A stretch of 64,000 bases of DNA from Prado023 sp963798745 (GCA_963798745.1 CAWCUF010000003.1:496001-560000); one strand, 5' to 3'. Shown: positions 46,079 to 54,856, counted from the stretch's first letter. Notes: a model not told the origin generated them from the sequence alone. Program-made: numbers and translations.

Positions 46079-46780
46079 TCAGTGGTTTCCGTCTTCAAGG
46101 CGCAGTGCGGTGGCGCGGGCTGCCCGGACGACGAGGTCCAGGGCCTCATGCGCCGAGGACTGCGATCGGGCCGGGACGGTGAACGCGTGGTCGGCGTCGA
46201 GCACCGGCACGATCCGGGCGCTGACCTGCTCGCCTGCCAGGTCCGCGGCGAGTTCATCCGGTGAACCCATGGCGTCGCGGGTGCCCTGCACGAGCACTGT
46301 CGGGACTACTGCTGCTGCGGCCACGAGCTCCGGCAGCCGGCTGGGCGGCGGCCCAATCAGGCTCGGCCGCCGGATCGGGTGCAGGGGGAACGCGAGCAGC
46401 AGCAGCGCCGCGGGGTGCACCTCGCCGATGGTGCGGCAGGCCACCCGCGCGCCCGTGCTGCGGCCACCGACCACCAGACGTCGGACCCCGATCCCCCGCG
46501 AGCTGACGTCGTGCAGGCACGCGATCCACGCCCGATCCAGGGTGCTGGCCGCCCCCGCGACCCGTTTGCCGGCCACCCGCCAGGGCGACTCGATGAGCAC
46601 CACCTCGACACCCTCCTCGGGCAGCGCGGAGGTGATCGCCACCAGGTCCGGGGCATCAACCCCGCCGCCGGCCCCATGCCCGAGCACCAGTGCGGCCCGG
46701 GGTCGACCGTGCGGGACGGCGTGCAGGTGCGCCCGCGCCGGCCCGCTGGGGGTCTCGATCTCCCAGGTCGTGAGGCTCAC
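46079..46780 (-). CDS. Alpha/beta-hydrolase family protein
   Basis: The 233-residue protein starts at GTG 46780, which overlaps the SRAP stop by 4 nt. The fold is shown by AALVLGHGAGGGVDAPDL (oxyanion region), the nucleophile in LVVGGRSTGARVACRTIG, VLVQGTRDAMGSPDELA (acidic residue) and VLDADHAFTVPA (histidine). The pattern is that of the KANL3/Tex30-type dienelactone-hydrolase-like subfamily often seen in actinobacteria. Substrate unknown. It is probably translated together with the SRAP gene. Confidence 0.85.
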   Translation of the reverse strand: MSLTTWEIETPSGPARAHLHAVPHGRPRAALVLGHGAGGGVDAPDLVAITSALPEEGVEVVLIESPWRVAGKRVAGAASTLDRAWIACLHDVSSRGIGVRRLVVGGRSTGARVACRTIGEVHPAALLLLAFPLHPIRRPSLIGPPPSRLPELVAAAAVVPTVLVQGTRDAMGSPDELAADLAGEQVSARIVPVLDADHAFTVPARSQSSAHEALDLVVRAARATALRLEDGNH

Positions 46781-47502
46781 CGCGGGTCCCCGAAGCCCGG
46801 CTCGGCCGGGATCGGCTCCACGAGCTCCGGGGAGTTGTTCCGCACCGAGTTCACGGCCGTGCTCACCGGATGCGCGGTCAGGTCCTCGACCGGCACGAAG
46901 AGGTCGAAGTCCGGGCCCACGCTGGTGGTGGGGTCCAGCCACCGCTGGTAGCCCTCTGGGGCGATGATCACCGGCATCCGATCGTGGATCATCGCCAACG
47001 GTCCCCTCGAGTCGGTGGTGAGCACGCTGACGCTCACCAGCCAGTCGTCCTCCGGCGTGGGTCGCCAGAACTCGTAGAGCCCGGCGAGGGCCACCGACGC
47101 ACCGTCGCTGCGATGGATGAAGTAGGGCTGCTTCTTCGGCCGGCCGCCCGCGGGGGCGGGCGTGGGCAGGTACCACTCGAAGTAGCCGTCGGCCGGGATC
47201 AGGGCGCGCCGCCGGGCGAACGCCGCGCGGAACGCCGGCTTCTGCGCGGCGTTCTCCCAGCGGGCGTTGATCATCCGTGACCCGATCGAGGGGTCCTTGG
47301 CCCAGGAGGGGACCAGCCCCCAGCGCGCTCGGCGCAGTTGCCGCTGGACCTGCTCGTCGACCGGGCGGTCGACGACGAGGGCCACCTGATCAGTCGGCGC
47401 GACGTTGAAGCTGGCCGCGGGCGCGGGCTCCAGCACGGCCTCGACCTGGAACTCGTCGACCAGGGTGGCCGTGTCCTTGGCTGCTGCGTAGCGTCCGCAC
47501 AC
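46777..47502 (-). CDS. SRAP/HMCES-type DNA-protein crosslink peptidase
   Basis: SRAP proteins shield abasic sites in single-stranded DNA by a crosslink through Cys2. The 241-residue protein starts at GTG 47502 with MCGRYAAAKD, putting the cysteine second after Met removal. Further family residues are NARWENAAQKPAFR, LIPADGYFEWYLP (Glu) and AMIHDRMPVIIAPE (His). All the catalytic triad parts (Cys, Glu, His) are present, so it should be active. It is divergent from aroA with a 38-bp gap. Confidence 0.92.
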   Translation of the reverse strand: MCGRYAAAKDTATLVDEFQVEAVLEPAPAASFNVAPTDQVALVVDRPVDEQVQRQLRRARWGLVPSWAKDPSIGSRMINARWENAAQKPAFRAAFARRRALIPADGYFEWYLPTPAPAGGRPKKQPYFIHRSDGASVALAGLYEFWRPTPEDDWLVSVSVLTTDSRGPLAMIHDRMPVIIAPEGYQRWLDPTTSVGPDFDLFVPVEDLTAHPVSTAVNSVRNNSPELVEPIPAEPGFGDPR

Positions 47503-47540
47503 GCGGTTCAGACTGCCACAGTTCCGGTAGGCTGCCGCGC

Positions 47541-48833
47541 GTGCCTGCTGAGGATCCGTGGCCATCACCCGTGGCGCACGGGCCGGTGCGCGCGACTGTC
47601 GCCCTCCCCGGCAGCAAGTCCCAGACCAACCGCGCGCTGCTGCTGGCCGCGCTGGCCGAGGGACCCAGCACGATCACCGGTCCGCTGAAGGCTCGCGACA
47701 CCAAGCTGATGATCGCCGGGTTGCGTGCCCTGGGCACCGAGGTGACCACCAACGATGGCACCTGGCGGGTGACGCCGCTCGCCCTGCGTGGGCCGGCGCA
47801 TGTGGACTGCGGGCTGGCGGGGACGGTGATGCGGTTCCTGCCGGTGGTGGCCGCCCTGGCCGAGGGCCACATCCGCTTCGATGGTGATCCGCGTGCCCGC
47901 ATGCGACCGATGGGCTCGCTGATCGGCGCGCTGGAGGCGCTCGGCGTCACCATCGACGACGACGGCCGAAACGCCCTGCCGTTCACGGTGCGCGGGCTGG
48001 GGGCGGTGCCCGGTGGGCGCGTGGTGATGGACTCCAGCGCGTCCAGCCAGTATGTGAGCGGCCTGCTGCTCGGGGCCGCCCGCTTCGACAACGGTCTGGA
48101 CCTGCGCCACCGGGGCACGGCCCTACCGTCGTTGCCGCACGTGGCGATGACGGTGGAGATGCTGAGCGAGGCCGGTGTCGAGGTACGCATCGACGACGCC
48201 GATCCCACGGACGCCCGCTGGCAGGTGCTCCCCGGGCCGATCCGGGCCCTGGACCGCGCGATCGAGCCCGACCTGTCCAACGCCGCCCCGTTCCTGGCCG
48301 CGGCCATGGTGACCGGCGGCCAGGTGACCATTCCCGGCTGGCCGGCCCAGACCACCCAGGCCGGCGCCCAACTCCCCGACATCCTGTCCCAGATGGGGGC
48401 GAGCACCGAGCTGACCGACGCGGGGCTGACCCTGACCGGCCCGCAGCGCATCGAGGGCATCGACATCAACCTGCGCGACGTCGGCGAGCTCACCCCGGTG
48501 GTCGCCGCGGTCGCTGCGCTGGCCAGCACGCCCAGCCGGTTGCGCGGCATCGGCCACCTGCGCGGGCACGAGACCGACCGGCTCGAGGCACTGTCCACCC
48601 AGATCAACCAGCTCGGGGGCCGGGTCAAGGCCAAGCAGAACTCGCTGCGGATCACCCCGACCCTGCTGCACGGCGGCGTGTTCGCGACCTACGACGACCA
48701 CCGGATGGCGATGGCCGGGGCTGTCCTGGGCCTGCGGGTCGCGGGCGTGTCGGTCGTCGATGTCGACACCACCCGCAAGACGCTCCCCGGCTTCACGGGC
48801 CTGTGGGCGAAGATGCTGGGCCGCGACGAATGA
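47541..48833 (+). CDS. aroA: 5-enolpyruvylshikimate-3-phosphate synthase
   Basis: It adds enolpyruvyl to shikimate 3-phosphate in the shikimate pathway. The 430-residue protein starts with GTG 47541. Motifs are LPGSKSQTNRALLLAAL (substrate/PEP), LAGTVMRFLPVVAAL, FDGDPRARMRPMG, DSSASSQYVSGLLL, LRDVGELTPVVAAVAAL, GHLRGHETDRLEAL and TYDDHRMAMAGAVLGL. The box TAGGCT at 47528 lies 7 bp before the GTG, so the mRNA may be leaderless. The shared 38-bp gap with the SRAP gene must hold both promoters. Confidence 0.95.
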   Translation: MPAEDPWPSPVAHGPVRATVALPGSKSQTNRALLLAALAEGPSTITGPLKARDTKLMIAGLRALGTEVTTNDGTWRVTPLALRGPAHVDCGLAGTVMRFLPVVAALAEGHIRFDGDPRARMRPMGSLIGALEALGVTIDDDGRNALPFTVRGLGAVPGGRVVMDSSASSQYVSGLLLGAARFDNGLDLRHRGTALPSLPHVAMTVEMLSEAGVEVRIDDADPTDARWQVLPGPIRALDRAIEPDLSNAAPFLAAAMVTGGQVTIPGWPAQTTQAGAQLPDILSQMGASTELTDAGLTLTGPQRIEGIDINLRDVGELTPVVAAVAALASTPSRLRGIGHLRGHETDRLEALSTQINQLGGRVKAKQNSLRITPTLLHGGVFATYDDHRMAMAGAVLGLRVAGVSVVDVDTTRKTLPGFTGLWAKMLGRDE

Positions 48834-48915
48834 GGTCGGCGGTGGAGTCGGGCGCTGGGTGGGAGAGCGCGCTGGCATCGGGGCCAACGAGGCCAGCGGG
48901 GCAGCCCGTGGGGTC

Positions 48916-48958
48916 GGCCGAGTGCCAGGCCGTGGCACTGGCCGAGTGCCAGGCCGTG
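48916..48958. repeat. Direct repeat between aroA and rsgA
   Basis: The 19-bp word GGCCGAGTGCCAGGCCGTG occurs at 48916-48934 and again at 48940-48958. It falls in the short region before the rsgA start and probably arose by local duplication. Confidence 0.75.
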
Positions 48959-48975
48959 AAGCGGGGGCCGTGGGC

Positions 48976-49995
48976 GTGAGGCAATGGGACGAGGACGACG
49001 TCCGCGTCCGCCCGGGCCGGCGCAAGTCCCGGCCCCGCAGCAAGGACCGCCCGACGCACGCCGCCGGCCTCCCGGGCAGGATCGTGGCCGTGGATCGCGG
49101 CCGGTTCACCGCGATGCTCGAGGAGCGCGACACCCCGGTGTACGCCGTGAAGGCCCGCGAGCTGGGTCGCAAGGCGGTGGTGGTCGGCGATGCCGTGTGG
49201 TTGACCGGGGACCTCGGTGGCGGGCCCGACCGGCTGGCGCGGATCGTGCGGATCGAGCCACGTACCACGGTGCTGCGCCGGTCAGCCGACGACAACGACC
49301 CCGACGAGCGCGTGCTGGTGGCCAACGCCGAGCAGTTGGCGATCGTCACGGCGGTGGCCAGTCCCGAGCCGAGCCCGGGGCTGATCGACCGCTGCCTGGT
49401 GGCCGCCTACGACGCCGGGCTGGCCCCGCTGCTGGTGCTGACCAAGGCCGACCTGGCTGATCCCGGCGAGCTCCTCGCGCTCTACGACGCCCTGGACGTC
49501 CCCACGGTCGTGTGTGCCCAGGACCCGGACGGGGCGCCTGAACCGCTCGGCGTCGATGACCTGCGCGCGCGTGTGGCTGACATCGCGACCGTGTTCGTCG
49601 GCCACTCCGGGGTGGGCAAGTCCACGTTGGTCAATGCCCTGGTGCCGGGGATCGAGCGCCTCACCGGCGACGTGAACGCGGTCACCGGGCGCGGTCGGCA
49701 CACGTCGAGTCAGGCCGTGGCGATCCCACTGCCCGACGGTGGATGGCTGATCGACACTCCCGGTGTGCGCTCATTCGGCCTGGCGCACGTCGTCCCGGAT
49801 CGGGTGCTGGGTGCGTTCCCGGAGTTCGTGCCCGCCCTGGCGGACTGCCCCCGCGGGTGCCCGCACACCGAGGGGGCGCAGGACTGCGCCCTGGACGCGT
49901 TCGCCGCCTCCGGCGCCGCTGGCGAGGCCGGACCGGCGCGCTTGGCCTCGTTGCGTCGACTCCTGGGCACCCGGCCGCCGGAGCCAGGTGCGTGA
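48976..49995 (+). CDS. rsgA: Ribosome small-subunit-dependent GTPase
   Basis: RsgA checks late 30S assembly. The 339-residue protein starts at GTG 48976 (RQWDEDDVRVR), with an OB fold in residues about 30-90. It has a circularly permuted GTPase: G4 LTKADL comes before G1 GHSGVGKSTLVNAL and G3 IDTPGVRSFG. The zinc finger DCPRGCPHTEGAQDC closes it, with three cysteines and a histidine. It lies 142 bp downstream of aroA, in the order aroA-rsgA-hisN usual in actinobacteria, interrupted here by the transglycosylase. Confidence 0.93.
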   Translation: MRQWDEDDVRVRPGRRKSRPRSKDRPTHAAGLPGRIVAVDRGRFTAMLEERDTPVYAVKARELGRKAVVVGDAVWLTGDLGGGPDRLARIVRIEPRTTVLRRSADDNDPDERVLVANAEQLAIVTAVASPEPSPGLIDRCLVAAYDAGLAPLLVLTKADLADPGELLALYDALDVPTVVCAQDPDGAPEPLGVDDLRARVADIATVFVGHSGVGKSTLVNALVPGIERLTGDVNAVTGRGRHTSSQAVAIPLPDGGWLIDTPGVRSFGLAHVVPDRVLGAFPEFVPALADCPRGCPHTEGAQDCALDAFAASGAAGEAGPARLASLRRLLGTRPPEPGA

Positions 49996-50026
49996 CGTCT
50001 GGCTGGCGGGCCGCGGCCCGTTGGTT

Positions 50027-50059
50027 CATCGATCTGGCAGTTGAAGTGCTGGATCGATG
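50027..50059. repeat. 33-bp quasi-palindrome, copy 2
   Basis: It begins CATCGATCTGGCAGTTGAAG and ends GGATCGATG. In reverse complement it matches copy 1 (22677-22709) at 30 of 33 positions. It lies between the convergent stops of rsgA and the transglycosylase, where a two-way terminator would be expected. Confidence 0.7.
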
Positions 50060-50090
50060 ATGCAAGGGCCTGACGGTTCGCCGCGCGGAC

Positions 50091-51110
50091 CTACGTGGCG
50101 CGACCGTAGTCGTCGTACTTGCCGTCCATCGGGCCCGGGGTGCGCTGGTAGAGCCCAGCGACGACCTTGATCTTCGCGGCGCACGTCCAGGGCTGCCAGC
50201 CCCGCGAGTTCCAGATGGTGCGCGCCATGCGGACGTTGGTCTCGGTGTCCAGGGCCTTCTTGCGGGCCGCCTCGATGCCCGAGAACGGCTCGTCGATCCC
50301 GCGCAGGGCGGCCTGCAGGGTGCCGCCATCGTTGATCTGGAAGACCCCGAAGTCGCGGGTGCCGTTGCTGTTGGGCTTGCTGACGCGATTGGCGTGGCCG
50401 GACTCGCAGCGCGAGACAGCCATAGCGTTGCCCACCTGGTTGGCCGGGAAGTACTTGCGCACGAACTTCAGCACCTGCTCGGTGCTGGTCGACTCGCCGA
50501 CCGGGATGGCGCCACCACTGCCCTCGCTGCCGCCGAGCGGGACGGTGTAGGCGTCCTGGGCGCGGGCCGCGGCGATGGCCGCGTCGATGGCGTCGTCGAT
50601 CGCCTTCGCCGCTGCGGCCTCCTCCTGGGCGAGGTCCTCGGAGGCTTTGGCGGCCTCCTCCTGCGCCACGGAGAGGTCGCCCTCGGTCTGGGCGAGGTTG
50701 TCCGCGGCCGCGGCCTCAGCCTCCTCGAGGGCGGCGAGCGTGTCGGCGTACTCGCCGTTCGCGGCCTGTGCCCCAGCAACTGTGGGGGCTTCGGACTCCA
50801 GCGGATTGACCACGGTCGAGGGCACCTGCTCGGCCAGTGAGTCCATGGACCGGCCCGCGGCCACGGCCAACCGGCTGGTCAACGCCTCGGATTCGGCGGT
50901 GCGCGCTGTCAGCGACAGACCCGGTGGGGCTGACGCGGACTGGCTCGCCGAGGGGGCCGGCAGCGGGGCGAGCGCCACAGCGGCCGGTGCCTGGGAGTTG
51001 ATCCACGCCCCAGCACCGATCAGGGCACCCACCAGCAGCATCGTGAGCACCACGAAGGACCGCCGGCCCCTGCGGCGGCGGCGTTCCTCCTCGTACTCCA
51101 CATCCCCCAC
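50091..51110 (-). CDS. Membrane-anchored lytic transglycosylase-like protein
   Basis: The 339-residue protein from GTG 51110 has a basic cytoplasmic head (ERRRRRGRRSF), one TM segment at 19-40 and a Pro/Ser linker. A long Ala/Glu coiled-coil follows (about 115-185, EEAEAAAADNLAQTEGDL), then a transglycosylase SLT-like domain. That domain has the catalytic-type AVSRCESGHANRVSK, RDFGVFQINDGG and MARTIWNSRGWQPW, the pattern of actinobacterial SLT/Rpf-like muralytic enzymes. It would act on peptidoglycan outside the membrane. It is divergent from hisN with a 43-bp gap. Confidence 0.85.
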   Translation of the reverse strand: MGDVEYEEERRRRRGRRSFVVLTMLLVGALIGAGAWINSQAPAAVALAPLPAPSASQSASAPPGLSLTARTAESEALTSRLAVAAGRSMDSLAEQVPSTVVNPLESEAPTVAGAQAANGEYADTLAALEEAEAAAADNLAQTEGDLSVAQEEAAKASEDLAQEEAAAAKAIDDAIDAAIAAARAQDAYTVPLGGSEGSGGAIPVGESTSTEQVLKFVRKYFPANQVGNAMAVSRCESGHANRVSKPNSNGTRDFGVFQINDGGTLQAALRGIDEPFSGIEAARKKALDTETNVRMARTIWNSRGWQPWTCAAKIKVVAGLYQRTPGPMDGKYDDYGRAT

Positions 51111-51153
51111 GCGAACAGTATGCGCCAGCAGGGGCCCGGTAGCCTAGCCGCCC

Positions 51154-51957
51154 ATGGCACGAACCAGCACCGATGACACCCGAACGGCTGAAGATCTCGC
51201 CCTCGCGCTGAGCCTGGCCGACGAGGCCGACCGGATCGCGATGGCGCGATTCCGTGCCACGGACCTGGTCGTGGACACCAAGCCGGACCTGACCCCGGTG
51301 ACGGAGGCGGACCGGGCGGTCGAGACGGCCCTGCGCGCCGTTCTGGCCCGGGCGCGGCCGGGCGACCAGGTCCTCGGCGAGGAGTTCGGTGGCGTGCCGG
51401 CGCGGTCCGGTCGCCAGTGGGTGATCGATCCGATCGACTCGACGAAGAACTACGTGCGGGGGGTGCCGGTCTGGGCGACGCTGATCGCCCTCGTGGTGGA
51501 CGGGCGCGCAACGTTGGGCGTGGCCAGCGCACCTGCCCTGGCCCGGCGGTGGTGGGCGGCCGCAGGGGCAGGGGCACACGTGCGCGGGCCGGAGGGGCAG
51601 CGTGCGCTGCGCGTCTCGGGCGTGGCAGAGCTCGGCGACGCGAGCTTCTCGTTCAGTGACCACGTCGGCTGGCCGGACGGGGCGCTGGCCGGGCTGAACG
51701 CCGCGACCTGGCGCTCACGGGCCTACGGGGACTTCTGGTCGCACCTGCTGGTCGCCGAGGGTGCGGTCGACGTGGCCGGCGAACCGGAGCTGAGCATCTG
51801 GGACATCGCCGCCCTCATCCCGATCGTCGAGGCGGCCGGCGGCACGGTCACCGGCTACGACGGCTCCGAGGCCCTGCTGGCCGGCAGCGGCCTGACCACC
51901 AATGGGCTGCTGCACGACGCGGCCCTGGCCGTCGTGCGCGGGGTTCCGCGAGCCTAG
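51154..51957 (+). CDS. hisN: Histidinol-phosphate phosphatase (inositol-monophosphatase family)
   Basis: It removes phosphate from histidinol phosphate in histidine synthesis. The 267-residue protein contains the metal motifs TKPDLTPVTEADRAVE, LGEEFGG, QWVIDPIDSTKNYVRG (DPxDxT) and ELSIWDIAALIPIVEAAGG (WD). In actinobacteria this position near rsgA and aroA is that of HisN. General IMPase activity is also possible. The stop TAG is part of a CTAG that also supplies the stop of the convergent phosphotransferase. Confidence 0.9.
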   Translation: MARTSTDDTRTAEDLALALSLADEADRIAMARFRATDLVVDTKPDLTPVTEADRAVETALRAVLARARPGDQVLGEEFGGVPARSGRQWVIDPIDSTKNYVRGVPVWATLIALVVDGRATLGVASAPALARRWWAAAGAGAHVRGPEGQRALRVSGVAELGDASFSFSDHVGWPDGALAGLNAATWRSRAYGDFWSHLLVAEGAVDVAGEPELSIWDIAALIPIVEAAGGTVTGYDGSEALLAGSGLTTNGLLHDAALAVVRGVPRA

Positions 51958-52838
51958 CCCGGTGCGACGACCTCGGCCAGCACGCGTGCGCCGATGGCCG
52001 CGTTGATCGGGGACTGGACGCTGTGCGTCCAGAAGGCCAGACCCAACAGCACCGCCCACCCCCGCGCACGCGCCCACGTGGCGTCGTCGACCGCGAGGCC
52101 CACGCGCAGCCGCTCGCGCGCAGGGCTGTCGAGCAGGAACCAGCCAGCGGCGAGGTCGGTCGCGCGATCGCCGGCGCACAGGTCCCCGAAGTCGATGACC
52201 CCCGTGATCCGACCTCGCGAGGCCAGGACGTTGAGCCCGTGCAGGTCCCCGTGCACCCAGGTGTCGGCGCCCGTCTGGGGCGGGGCCTCGAGGGCCTGGC
52301 CCCAGGCGGAGTCCAGTCCCGCCCGCAGCTCGGCGGGGGCCGTGGGGAGTCGATCCGCGAAGGACGCGCTGCGTTCGATCAGCGCGACGCTGCGGAACGG
52401 ATTGATGGGGGCACCCGCGGGCGCCGGCACATGCAGCGCGGACAGGAATCCGGCCAGGGCGTCGGCTGCCACCAAGCCCGTGCGACCTGAGAGGGCCGCC
52501 GCGCCGATCGGGCGGCCGGGGACGTAGCGGGTGATCGACCAGGCCCATGAGAACTGCGCGCTGGGCTGCCCGCTGCGCACGGGAGTCGGGATGGGCAGCG
52601 GGAGGGTCGCGGCCAGACCCGGCAGCCAGCGCTGCTCGGTGTCGATCAAGGCAGCAGCCAGGGCCCGGCGTGGGATCCGTGCCACCAGATCCCGGCCCAG
52701 CCGGTAGATCGCGTTGTCCCAGCCGTGGCCGATCCTGCGCAGTGGTCGGCCGGCGAGATCGGGGTGCTGGGCGCGTAGCAGCCGTCGCACAAGCCGGGCG
52801 TCGACGTGCACCTCAGCTTCCGGGATGGGGCGCAGCAC
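51954..52838 (-). CDS. Aminoglycoside phosphotransferase (APH)-family kinase
   Basis: The 294-residue protein kinase-like-fold enzyme starts at GTG 52838. It shows GHGWDNAIYRLGRDLVARIP (ATP-binding lysine region replaced by an Arg), the catalytic loop TWVHGDLHGLNVLASRGR (HGDxxxxN) and ITGVIDFGDLCAGDRATDLA (metal Asp). The family ranges from antibiotic kinases to sugar and choline kinases; no resistance function can be claimed. It ends in a shared CTAG stop with hisN and follows the TerB-like gene by 23 bp. Confidence 0.85.
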   Translation of the reverse strand: MLRPIPEAEVHVDARLVRRLLRAQHPDLAGRPLRRIGHGWDNAIYRLGRDLVARIPRRALAAALIDTEQRWLPGLAATLPLPIPTPVRSGQPSAQFSWAWSITRYVPGRPIGAAALSGRTGLVAADALAGFLSALHVPAPAGAPINPFRSVALIERSASFADRLPTAPAELRAGLDSAWGQALEAPPQTGADTWVHGDLHGLNVLASRGRITGVIDFGDLCAGDRATDLAAGWFLLDSPARERLRVGLAVDDATWARARGWAVLLGLAFWTHSVQSPINAAIGARVLAEVVAPG

Positions 52839-52861
52839 GCCGACCCGGCCGGGCGTCCCGC

Positions 52862-53353
52862 TCAGGGTTCGACCGGGTCGGATGCGGCACGGCCCCCGGC
52901 CAGACCCAGGGCATCGCGCACGAACTCGAGGCTGCGCTGCTCCTCGACACTGGTCCGTCGACCGAACTTCGGCCAGGCCTCGGCGATCGCCTCGGCCATG
53001 GACAGCATCCGATCCTTGAAGGCCTGCGCCTGCGCCTGGTCGGACATGTCGTCGAGCAGGGTCCGACCGGCCGACAGCACCTGGTGGAAGGGGAGCCCAG
53101 TGGCCAGCGGCCGCCCGTCCAGGCCATCCTTGATCTGGTCGAAGTCCTGGGCGATGTGACCCATCACGTCGCGCACCAGCGCATCCTGCGGGAGGTTGGC
53201 TCGCGCGCCGACGTCCTGGGCGATCCCGGCGAAGGCACGGCTCTCCGCCCGAGCCACCTTGCCATCGGCGTAGGCGACGACGAAGAAGACGGCGAACGGC
53301 ACGGCGAGGACGACATCCCACTCGGCGTCGCTGAAACCATGCTGGTCGACCAT
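52862..53353 (-). CDS. TerB-like hypothetical protein
   Basis: A 163-residue all-helical cytoplasmic protein from ATG 53353 (AGGAG upstream). Residues about 20-50 (FAVFFVVAYADGKVARAESR) match the core of TerB-like/DUF533 domains, where an acidic A-D-G-x-V-x-x-x-E motif is typical. The rest is amphipathic helix ending EEQRSLEFVRDALGLAG. TerB proteins are linked to membrane stress, but no other ter gene is near. Function unknown. The phosphotransferase follows closely. Confidence 0.6.
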   Translation of the reverse strand: MVDQHGFSDAEWDVVLAVPFAVFFVVAYADGKVARAESRAFAGIAQDVGARANLPQDALVRDVMGHIAQDFDQIKDGLDGRPLATGLPFHQVLSAGRTLLDDMSDQAQAQAFKDRMLSMAEAIAEAWPKFGRRTSVEEQRSLEFVRDALGLAGGRAASDPVEP

Positions 53354-53571
53354 CGGGCTGCTCCTCGCGTGGACTGACTCGCAGTGCGTGCACACCCCCG
53401 CTCACGCACTCCCAGGACGAACTGACCATATCGGCCCCCGCCGCATCCGGCCCGGGCGGAGCCAGCGGCGCCCGCACCGGCCAGGCGCGGGCGCACTGGT
53501 GTAGCGCCTCCCGTATTCGACGAGCGCCTTCGTGGGCGGCGAGCGTCTGCTGCGTGGGACGTCCACTGCGG

Positions 53572-53617
53572 GGTGGGGGCGGCGGGGACGTGCGGTGGGG
53601 CGGGGTGGGGGGCGGGA
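53572..53617 (+). other. G-rich tract with quadruplex pattern
   Basis: The plus strand carries runs GGGTGGGGGCGGCGGGG, then GGGGCGGGGTGGGGGGCGGG, with more than four G3+ runs separated by 1-8 bases. It begins just beyond the nitroreductase stop on the minus strand. Intramolecular G-quadruplex formation is possible. A terminator role was not shown. Confidence 0.55.
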
Positions 53618-54856
53618 TCAGGGGGCGCCCACGGCGACCAGGGCCAGGGCCGCCTCCTGGCGGCCGTCCACGCGGAGCAGGTCGTTGACCATGCCGTCGT
53701 GGAAAGCGCCGACCATGCACGCCCCCAGCCCTGCGGCCTGCGCGGCGAGATAGACGTTCTGGGTCATGTGACCGCCCTCCCAGCAGACATAACGGTAGTG
53801 GCGCGCGCGGTACTTCCAGCGCGACCGCTGGAACACCCCGGTGAGCACGAGCACCACAGGGGCGGCGCGCAGGAAGTCCTGACCCAGGCCGGCGATCAGG
53901 AGGTCCCCGGCGACTGACCCGCTGCGCACGGGCTCCAGGCCCTGGCCCCGGACGTCGACGTGGTAGAGCCCGGCCCCGATCCCCTCGACCCGGTTGACGG
54001 CCACGTAGGTCTCCACGGGGAACAGCCCGCCCGCCGACGGTACGGTGCGAAAGCCCTGTGCCGAGGTGATCGCGGTGGCCGCCCAGACCACCCACGCCAA
54101 CTCCTGCGCGCTCATTGCCCGGTCTGCGTACTCCCGCAGGGAGCGCCGTTGCTCGAGTGCCTGCGCCACGCTCATGGCCGGTGGGTCACCCACAGCGGGC
54201 AGGCTCACGACCTCGGCATCGCCGACCCGCAGGTAGGGGGCCGGCCGTCGGCCCCAGTCCACCAGGTCACCGACCAGGGCGCGCAGCCCCAGTGAACTCT
54301 GCCGGTGGTAGAACAGGCCGACGTCACCACCGGGATAGGGAACTGGCGACACCGCGGACTTGGCAGTCCAGCCGACCACGGCGCCGACCGCGCCGGCACC
54401 AGCCGCCGCGAGGGCAGCCCGACGGGTCGGGCCCCGACGTCCGTCGCCCTGGGGCCTGGACGCCGGGCCACCGCCGCCGTCGGCGGGGGCATCCGAGTCG
54501 GCGTGACCGTCGGCGTCGGAGTAGGCGTCGGGGCTGGCTGCCTGCTCGGACACGGCTTGCTCCCAGGAGGCCTGGTCCGCGGGATCCGAGGATTGCGCGG
54601 CCCACACCGTTGCCTCGGCCAGCACCGAGTCAGCGGACTCGCGGGGTCGGCGCTGGACCCTGCCCCGGGGTAGGAACCAGCGCCAGCGCAGGCCCACGTG
54701 CAGGGCGATGAGCACCGCCACCGCGTAGCCGGACCACCGGTGCGGGGTGAAGTCGTTGAGATCCAACTGGTCGACGAGCAGCCCGGTCAGGCTCACCACG
54801 ACCGCCGCCGTCAGCAGGAGCGTGTTGAGGACGTACGTGACACCTCGGCGATGCAT
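53618..54856 (-). CDS. Membrane-anchored SagB-type nitroreductase
   Basis: The 412-residue protein from ATG 54856 combines an N-terminal DUF4405-like part with an oxidoreductase. The N-terminal part has two TMs at 7-27 and 44-60, with His39 and His53 in FTPHRWSGYAVAVLIALHVG. An acidic linker leads to an RRAAL helix (145-165), third TM or Tat-like. The nitroreductase domain shows RRSLREYADRAMSAQELAW, VETYVAVNRVEG and NVYLAAQAAGLGACMVGAF, with FMN-type contacts typical of SagB-like enzymes. The two His could bind heme. The nitroreductase part probably faces outside or is membrane-tethered. No azoline-synthesis partner is adjacent. Confidence 0.8.
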   Translation of the reverse strand: MHRRGVTYVLNTLLLTAAVVVSLTGLLVDQLDLNDFTPHRWSGYAVAVLIALHVGLRWRWFLPRGRVQRRPRESADSVLAEATVWAAQSSDPADQASWEQAVSEQAASPDAYSDADGHADSDAPADGGGGPASRPQGDGRRGPTRRAALAAAGAGAVGAVVGWTAKSAVSPVPYPGGDVGLFYHRQSSLGLRALVGDLVDWGRRPAPYLRVGDAEVVSLPAVGDPPAMSVAQALEQRRSLREYADRAMSAQELAWVVWAATAITSAQGFRTVPSAGGLFPVETYVAVNRVEGIGAGLYHVDVRGQGLEPVRSGSVAGDLLIAGLGQDFLRAAPVVLVLTGVFQRSRWKYRARHYRYVCWEGGHMTQNVYLAAQAAGLGACMVGAFHDGMVNDLLRVDGRQEAALALVAVGAP

